Source of the DNA: Gemmataceae bacterium
GTDB taxonomy: Bacteria > Planctomycetota > Planctomycetia > Gemmatales > Gemmataceae
Length of the DNA stretch: 32,836 nucleotides
Direction: 5' to 3'
Assembly (NCBI GenBank): GCA_022616435.1
Contig: JAKEET010000129.1
Coordinates: 1-32,836 of the forward strand
Shown: positions 9,801 through 18,800 of the stretch, piece by piece
Position numbering within the stretch: position 1 is the first letter of the stretch
Layout of the letters: each line of letters begins with the position of its first letter
Position numbers and translations under genes: made by a program
The notes under the pieces: generated by a model
Seen by the model: the letters and a program-made list of their open reading frames with translations, nothing else
What the model was told of the DNA's origin: nothing
Database searches by the model: none

Positions 9801-12800
9801 CGACTGGCGCGGGTCGTTGTTGCGCGGCAGGATCACGATGGTGTTGATGTTGAGGCTGTTGCTCGGCCCCAGGTCGGTCAACGGGATGTAGCTGGGACCT
9901 TGCGGCGCGGTCGTCAGGAAGTTGGTCGTCTTCCACACGCCGCCGCTGGCCGCGCCCACGTACACCGTGTTCCCCGACGGATCGGACGGATCGACGGCCA
10001 GCGCCGTCACCGGGCCGGACGAGCCGTACTGGTTGCTGGCCGCCGGGCCCACGGCGGTCCACACCGAGTCAGACAGCGGGTTGGTGGCGTCCATGGTGAA
10101 GATGCGGAAGCCGGTGGAGAACTGGTCGGCAACCGCCTCGCCCAGGCCGGACGCGGATTGGTAATAAGGGAAGCGCAGCGACCAGCTGTTGAGCGTGCCG
10201 CCGGTGAGGCTGTTGTTCGTGATCCGCAGCTGCCAGATGCCCGACGTGAACATGCCCTGCAAGCGGCTCAGCGGGATCTGCGGATTGAGCGTGCCCACGC
10301 TGAACGTGCCGCCCGGCGCCACCGGCGTCACGGCGAAGTCGTCGAACGTCACCGTCTGGAAGACCGCGGCTCGCGAGAAGATGCGGATCTCCGTGCCGTC
10401 GGGCGCGATCAGTACGGCGTCGAGCGAGGGATCGCTCGCCCGCGTAATGCTCAAGGCGAGCTGAATATGCTGGAGGAAGTTCGAGCTGGCCCCCTGCACG
10501 ATGCGGAACTGGTCGGTGATCTCCAGGTCCACGGTGACCGAGCCGTTGGGCGGGATGATGACCGGCGTCGGCGTGGTGTTGGGCATCGGCGTCGTGGACG
10601 CATAGCCCTTGGCCGTGAGCACGCCCGTGTCGGCGGCGCCGCCGTTGAGGATGTCCAGGCCGACGTTGAAGTTGCTGTCGAGCTTCAAGCTCGCATCCAG
10701 CACCGACGGCGGCGTCGTGCCGCCCGAAAAGCTGCTGACGCCGATCAAGCTCACCTGCTGATTGGCAAACCCCGTGAAGGTCACGGTGTAGGGGCCGCCG
10801 TTGGCGCCGGTGACGGTGACCTTGCCGGCCAGCGCCGCGATGGTATTCAGGTGTGCCTGGAGCTGGGCGGCGGTCGTCGCGATGGAGTACGACAGCGGCG
10901 CCGACGCGGCGACGCCGTTGTAGCTGAAGGTCGCCGCGGTCACGCCCGCCGGGAAGGCGATCTGCTGCCGCTCCAGCCCCGCTTCGATGTCCGAGCCGAT
11001 CGTGATCTGGTACGTGCCGCTGATACTCTGGGTCGGGAAGGTGATGCGGAAGGCGCGCTTGGCCATCGACGCCGGCACGCCGGCCAGCGGCTGGTTGGCG
11101 GCGTAATCGAACAGCGGCGTGACGGTGAACGGACCGTTGATGACGCCCGCCGGACCGGCCATCCGCAAGACATCGGCGGCCGTGAACGACGACGGATTGA
11201 TGTCCCGATCGAAGACCACGGTGACCTGATCGGTCGTGCCGTTGAGGACCACGTCGTCGTTGAAATGGCTGGTGGCAATGTCCAGCGACCAGCCGTTGAG
11301 AATGCCGCCGCTGGTGAACGACGCCCCCTGGATCTCGAGCACCCATTCGCCGTTGAGCAGGTCCGCCTCGGTGCCGTTGAACAGGTTGAGGCGGTCGAAC
11401 GGGTGCACGTGCCTGAATGGACCGAAGGGGTCCTGGGTGACGATGTTCTTGGGGGCCTGATCGTCAAAAATCGTGCCCCGATAGAAGTTGCCGTCGCCGT
11501 GGCCAAAGGGCGACGTCAGCTCGACGACCGTGCCGTCGGGCGCACGCAGGAGGAGGTACAGGTCGCCGCTGTTGGGGTAATCGATGTCTACCGTGACGTT
11601 GACGTCGGTGATCCAGCCCGACAGCCCGGACGCGTTGACCCTCGAGAACACCGTCCCGAAGGGATTGCCGACCGGATCGCTGGTGTCCGGCAGCGACTCG
11701 TTGCCCTGCTTGGAGAACAGGCTGCCGTTGAACTCGGCGGTGCTCGTGGTGGTGATGGTCAGCGACCAGTCGAAAATCCTGCCGACCGCGCCGCTGACGA
11801 CGTCCTCGACCTCGAGCGCCCACTCGCCGTTGAGCTCATCGGCGCCGAGATAGTTGTAGGCGCTCAGCAGACCATCCGGCCGCACCGTGCCGTACGGGGC
11901 CGGGGCCGAGGCGATGGGCGTGGCCGCCTGGTCGTCGAAGGTCGCGTTGCCGAAGTTGTCGCCGCTGCCGCGCTGCTGGGACAGCAGGACCACCTGGCCG
12001 TTGGGGGCCCGCAGCCTCAGGATGAGATGGCCGCTGTTGGGATAGTCGATGTTGACGCGGACGTTGACGTCGACGAGCTGGCCCGTCAGTCCCGCCACGG
12101 TGAGCTTGCCCACGCCGGTGTCGTTGAAGACGTTGCCGGTGCCCCCCGTGCCGGCCGACGGCAGGGCCACGTTGGGCGCCGCCGTGAACGTCGACGTCTT
12201 GAACCCGTTGGCCACGAAATGCGGGCCCGGAATGATCAACGGCAGCGTATCGCTGTCGTACGGGCCGCTGAACGGAACCTCGAGGTTGGCGTGCGGCGCC
12301 GTGAAGCTGTCGTTGGCGAACGCGTTGACCGTGTCGTTTTCGCCGGTGTTGCTGTTGTTGTTCTGGTCCATGAAGCTGCCGAGCACCCGGATCACGAACG
12401 GGGTGATCGAGCCGTCGTGCGCATTGACCACGGTCGCGGTGAAGGTCGTGGACGTCACCGCCGTCACGGTCACCGTTTCCTCCAGGGCGCCGGTGTCGAT
12501 GACGATGCGGCTTCCCACGCGGATCCCCACCATCGTCACGGGCGTGAAGGTGGCCGGGCCGGGCGTGACGTTGTCCCTGGCGGTCGTCGCGAACTCGATG
12601 CGGTTGCTGACCTCCGGGCCGATCGAGTAGCTGTAGGTGCCGACGGCGCTCTGCGGCGTGATGCGGACCAGGAACTGGGTGGCGCCAAAGGCGCTGTCGT
12701 CGTCGATGATGGTGACCGTGGCCAGCGGCTTGGCGACGGTCGCGCCCACCGCGTTGAACAGCTCCACGAAGAACTGTTCGTTGCCTTCCTTGAACCCGTC

Positions 12801-15800
12801 GGCGTTGAGCGTCAGCGTGATGATGCCGCTCGTGCCGTTGGCCGGAATGACCAGCGGATTGGTCGCCGTCGGCGTGCCCGGAATGGCGACGTAGTCCTGC
12901 GGCGCCGTGGCGCTGTCATCGACCGTGCGATAGGCCACCGAGATCGGCTGGTTGATCTGGTTGGACAGGATGACCGGAATGTGCACCGTGACCGTGCCGT
13001 TGTTGTTCTCCTTGACAATCGCGTCGCCGATGTTGATGGTCACCGTCGGCTCGTTGTCGGCGATCGTGCCCTGGTCCGAGGCGGCGGCGAACACGGCCCC
13101 CTGGGTCGCGTTCGACAGCGTCACCAGGAAGTCCTCGTCCCCCTCGGCGGCGACGTCGTCGTGGATGTTCACGGTGAAGCCGACGCTGGTCGTGTCGGGG
13201 GCGATCTGGAGCGGGAAGCCGGTCAGGGCGTCGTAGTCGGCGGCCGCGCCGGCCGTGGCCAGCAGGTCCGTCGTGTCCACGGTCAGGTCGATCGGGTTGG
13301 CGATCGGGAATGACGAGAACACCGTGAACGCCATCGTCGTCTCGGCTTCGGCGCGGAAGCCGGGGCTGATGGTCAAGGCCGGCGTCAGGTCGTCGTCCAC
13401 GATCAGGGCCACGCCGGTGTCCTTGCCCAGGCCGGCGCCGTCCACGTCGGTGATCAGCACCGAAAACGTCTCGTTGCCTTCGTTGACGTCATCGGGATTG
13501 AGCGGAATGCTGATCGACCCGAACAGCGAATTGGCCGGAATCGTCAGCAGGCCGTTGAATTGCGGGGTGTAGTCGGTCGCGTCGGCCGTGCCGTCGAGGG
13601 TCGTGTACAGGACGTTGACGTCGCGGTTCACCGGGCTCGTCAGATACACGGTGAACACCGCGTTGGACACGCCCCCCGTCCCTTCGACCACCGCGAAATC
13701 GTCGATGTACACGGCGATGTCGTCGTCGTCCACGATGGTCACCGTGCCGGACGGCTTCGGGACGGCGATGTTGCCCAGGCCGGTGACCAGGTTGACGGTG
13801 AAGTTCTCGTTGCCTTCCTCGAACAGGTCGCCGACGACGAAGAGGTTCTCGTTGCGCACGTCGTTGGGCGTGAAGATGACGCGGGAGTTGCCCGTGCCGA
13901 AGTAATCGCTGCCGTCCGTGGCGGTGCCGTCGGCGGTCTGGAAATCGTAGGGCTGGTTGGCAAGGCTGGGGTTGGACAGTATGACCGGCACCGTGGCGAT
14001 GTTGAAGCCGCTGTTGCCTTCGAGCAGGCTCGCGTCGCCGAACACCAGCACCTGCTGATCGTCTTCCAGGATCGTGGCGGTGGCAACCGTCTTGCGGATC
14101 GTGCCGGATGACTGGTTCGACAGCACGACGTAGAAGAACTCGTTGCCCTCCTGGAGCAAATCGCCGGCGAGATCGATGGTGACCGTGGTGCTGACCTGGT
14201 TGGCGCCGATTGTGGCAATGGCGTTGGCGACGGAGGTGTAATCCTGGTTGGCGGTCGCCGTGGCGGTCGGGAACCCGATCGGGTTGCTCGACGTGGAATA
14301 GCGGATGCTCTGCAGCGACCCCTGCGGTTGACTGAGGAAGATGGTGAACGCCATTTGCAGCGCGCCGCTGTTCCCTTCGAAGATGGTCGCATCGCCGATG
14401 GTCCAGAACGGTCCCCCGGTGGTGTCGTCATCCACGATGACGCCGGTCCCCTGCCCCTTGAGGATCTCGGCATTGCCGGTCGGACTCGTCAGGTTGACGA
14501 AAAAGCGCTCGTTGTTCTCGTTGCCGGTGTCGCCGGTGACGACGACCCGGAACGTCTGCACCGTCTGCCCCGGCGTGAAGGTGACGGTCTGCGTGTTGGC
14601 GGTGTAATCGGTGCCGGCCTGGGCGCTGTCGTTGGCCGTGGAGGCGACCACCGTGATCGTCTGGGAGCTGGGGCTGCTCAACCGGATCGTGAAATCGAAG
14701 TTGGTGTTGCCGGGCGTTTCATGCGCCGTCACGTCGTCGATCGAAATCCCCACGTCGTTGTCCACGATCGTCAAGACGCCGGTGAATTTATTGGAGAGCT
14801 GGGCGTTGCCCGTCACGGCCGTCAACGTGATCGTCAAGCGCTCGGTGCGCTCGGCCAGCGTGTCGCCGACGATGGGCACGTCGATCGAGGCCACGGCCTG
14901 CCCCGCGGGAATGACCACGACGCCGCCGCTGCCCACGAAATCGCTGGTCACGGTGGCGGCCGCCAGGTTGGGAGGCAGCGCCGGTCCGCCGGTCAACGTG
15001 TACGTGACCGACACCGCGGAGTTCACCGGGAACGAAAGATACAAGGGGACGCTGGCGACCGGCTGGCCGGCGTCGCCTTCCCGCACCGTGAGGTCGCCCA
15101 CCGTGACCGCCGGCACCTCGTCGTTGTCCACGATGCTGATCGTCGCCGTATCGCGGATCCGGCTGGCGTTGGTCGACCCAGTGATCTGGAACTGGAACGT
15201 CTCCAGCGCTTCGTCGGTGGTGTCGTACAGGATCGGCACCTGGATCACGATGCTGGTCTGGCCCGCCGGAATCACCTCCGTGCCCGAGACGTCCGTGTAA
15301 TCCTGGCCGTCGGCCGACACCGCAACGGTCTGATACGTGAATGTCACGTCGCGCGACGTGGCGGCGTTGAGGTAGATCGTGACGTCCGCGAACACCGGCG
15401 GCTTCGGGTCGGGCTGGGCGTCGTTGCCTTCCTGCACGAACACGTCGCCGACCGTCAGACCCAGCAGGTCGTCGTCCACGATCGTGCCGGTCGCGACCGT
15501 CGTGGACAGCGCGGCATTCTTCGAGTTCGTCAGGCTCAGTGTGAATTGCTCGTTGCCGGGCTCGATCGCCTGGTCGCCGATGACGACGATGTCGATGGTC
15601 CCCGTGGTGTCCCCCGGGTTGAACGTGAACGTGCCGGAGGCGCCCATGAAATCGACGTCGGCCAGGGCGCTGCCGGTGACCGTGGCGTAGTCCACCGAGA
15701 CCGCGTCCGTGCTGGCCAGCGACAGCGCGACCGGGAACTGGATGATGGTCGTGCCGCTGTCCCCCTCCTTGACGATGGCGTCGCCGACGGTGATCGCCGG

Positions 15801-18800
15801 GGCGCCGTCGTCGTCCACGATCGTCGCGGTCCCCAGGTCGCGCACCACCACCATGCCGGCCGCCGCCGTGGCGATGCGGACCATGAACGTCTCGTTGCCT
15901 TCCTTCTGGACGTCGCCGTTGACGTCGATGGTGAAGGTGGCGCTGGTCTGCTCCTTGGGAATGACGACCGTGTTCACCTTGGCTGCGTAATCCGAGCCGG
16001 CCGTGGCGCTGCCGTTGATCGTCGTGTAATTGACGACCACGTCATCGGGCCGCGCTTGCGACAGCACCACCGTGAAGGTCGCTTGCGCTTGACCGCTGTT
16101 GCCTTCCTTGACGAGCGCGTCGCCGATCGACAGGGTCGGCCGCGTGCCGAAGTCGTCGTCTTCCTGGATGAAGCCCCCCGCGAACGAGCGCGCGAACACC
16201 GCGTTGCCGCTCAGGCCGAACAACTGCAGCCCGAAGCTCTCGTTGTCCTCGACCACTTGATCGGGGCGCAGCTCGATGTCGATCTGGGCCGTGGTCTGTC
16301 CCGGCTGGAACGTAACCGTTCCGGTGGCGCCCGTGTAGTCCACCCCATCGATCGCGGTGTTGTCGAAGGTCGCATAGCTGACCGAAATCGGGTTGACCGG
16401 GTCGGGCGTCGACAGGACCACCTGGAACGACATGACGCGCGTGCCGGTGCTCCCTTCCGGCAGCACGGGGTCGCCGATGGTCACGGTGCGCGGGCCTTCA
16501 TCGTCGACGATGCGGCCGATCGCGAACGTGAACCAGCGCCGCATGGCCGGCGTCACCGACGTCATGTTGACGAAGAACACCTCGGGCCCTTCCAGCAGTC
16601 CGTCGCCGAGAATATCGACGGTGAACGTGCCGACCGTCTGGCCCGCCGGAATGGTCGCCGTCCCCGTGGTGGCGACGTAGTCCAGTCCCGCCAGGGCGTT
16701 GCCGTCCTGGGTCGCGAACCCGACCACCACGTCCACCGGTTGCGGCTGGGAGACGTAGACCTTGAACACCGCCTGCCGGATGCCGGAGTTCCCTTCGACG
16801 ATCAGCGCGTCGTCGCCGAACGTGATCGTCGGCTGCGTGACGATGTCGATGTTGCCGTGCTGCTGATCGAGGTCCAGCGGCGTGATCGACTGGATCTGGC
16901 CGCTGATGTCGGTGGGGACGCCGAGCGGGTCGCGATAGATGACCGTGACGTCGCCGGGGTCGAACGACGCCGGATCGATGGGCCGGTCGAAGTTGATCAC
17001 GAAGCCGTCGAGCTGCCGGGTGCCGTCGGCGGCGAAGGTGTTGTTGTAACCGAAGGTGTTCGGATTGTCCGGATTCTGGAAGTCGCCGGTGATGGGTCCC
17101 ATGTCGCCGTCGACGACCCGCGGGCCGGCGCCATACAGGACGGTGGCCGTGCGGATGCGCGAGACGCCGGCGTCGTAATTGGTGCCGAAGACCGGAATCG
17201 CGCGGCCGCCGTAGGCGATCAGCCCGGCGCGGTCGCCGAAGCCGTGCACGCCGTTCAAGCGCTGCTGGCCGGGGATGGGCTCCAGGCTGATCTCTTCGCC
17301 CGTCAGAAAATCCTTGGCGATCTTGAGATCGTTGAGGAACACCGACGGGCTCCAGGTGCGGCCGCCGTCGATGCTCACCGACAGCGAGTTGGCCACCCGG
17401 CTCCGGGCGGCGTCCATCCGGCCGTCGTAGTAGCTCACCACTACCGAACCGGTGACCGGATCGACCGCCAGCGCCGGCATGAACTGGGCGCGGTTGCCTT
17501 CCGAGAAATTGTCGTCGTAGTCGTCGTTGATGAGGAACGAATTGCTCCAGTTAAGGCCGTCGTCGGAGTAGGCGAGGCGCACGTCGGCGGGGTCGGTGTG
17601 GAACACGTTGACGTTGGCGGCGTTCCGCACGATGTAGCCGTTGACCCCGGGCGCGGTGAAGGCCGCGTAGAGCCGGCCCTGGAACGGGCTGAACGAGCCC
17701 AGCGTGTTGTCGTAGGCGACGACCAGGCTGGGGCCGATGCCGACCGCGCCGCCGGTGCCGTAGGGATTGGTGGCGCTGGCGCCGTCGTTGGTCGGATAGA
17801 CGTTGTTGATCGAGGTCGGCACGGTGCCGACGCCGATGCTGGTGTCCTCGCCGAAGCCCTGGGTGTCGATCTGGCTGGTGAAGTGCAAGCCCCACTGGTG
17901 CAACCGTTGCGGCGGCGGGTTCTGGCCGTCGCTGCGGACGTCGGTGATCGACAGGACCCAGTCGCCGTTGAGGTCGCTGACCGGCAGGTTGTACAGCGAC
18001 GACCAGCCGAAGCCTTCGGGTTGATAATGTCCGATGTAAGGCGCCGCCGTTGACGGACTGAAGGTCGGGCTGATGCTTCGGAAAGCATCGAGATCGAAGA
18101 CCGTGCCGCCCCGGCGCTTCTGGGTGAACGGCGCCGGCTGATTGTCGGTGATGATGCCGATGTCATCGGTGTTGGGAAGGCCGGGATTGCCCGGAATCGT
18201 TTGGCCCGCGCTGTCAACGCGGTTGCGCACCAAGGTGAAGACCTGGCCGGTCGGGGCCGTCAGGGTAATCAGCAGATGGTCGGGCTGCGGCGTTTGCAGA
18301 TGGATCGAGACGTCGAGGTCGTCGAGCGAGATGAAGCCGTCGGCGCTGAGATTCACCGGGATGGTGAACGTCGTGGTGGAGGGGATGTTGTTGCTGCTGG
18401 CGTCGAAGACGGTGCCGAAGAAGCCGACGTCGTTGATCGGATTGAAGTCGATGAATTCCTGGGCGGAAACCGCATAGGCGGCGGGGTCGCCGCCGTCCGG
18501 CAGCGACTGATCGATGATCGCGGAGCCGCCGTTGGAGTAGGCCACCGTCATGGTGCCGCCGACGACGCGCGGGGCGCTGCCCGGATCGTTCGGGTCGTAC
18601 GGCGTTCCCTGCGCGAACACGATGCGCGGCTGGCTGGCGGTGCCGCCGCCGAGGCTCACGAACTGCTGCGTGCTCCAGTTGTGGCCGCCGTCCGCCGAGG
18701 CGGCGATCATGATGTTGCTGCCGGTGGAGCCGTTCGAGCGGGTGTGATTGGTGTTCCACGCCACGTAGATCGCCTTGGGCACCAGGCCGTGCGTGCTGTC

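Noticed and set aside
8379..13313. A 1644-codon open frame on the plus strand
   Set aside because: It lies wholly antisense to the giant gene. Its translation is dominated by Arg, Gly, Asp, Val and His with no domain, as expected for the complement of a high-GC coding frame poor in TTA, CTA and TCA codons.
14328..18053. A 1241-codon open frame on the plus strand
   Set aside because: Antisense shadow of the Calx-beta array; its regular periodicity only mirrors the repeats of the real gene.
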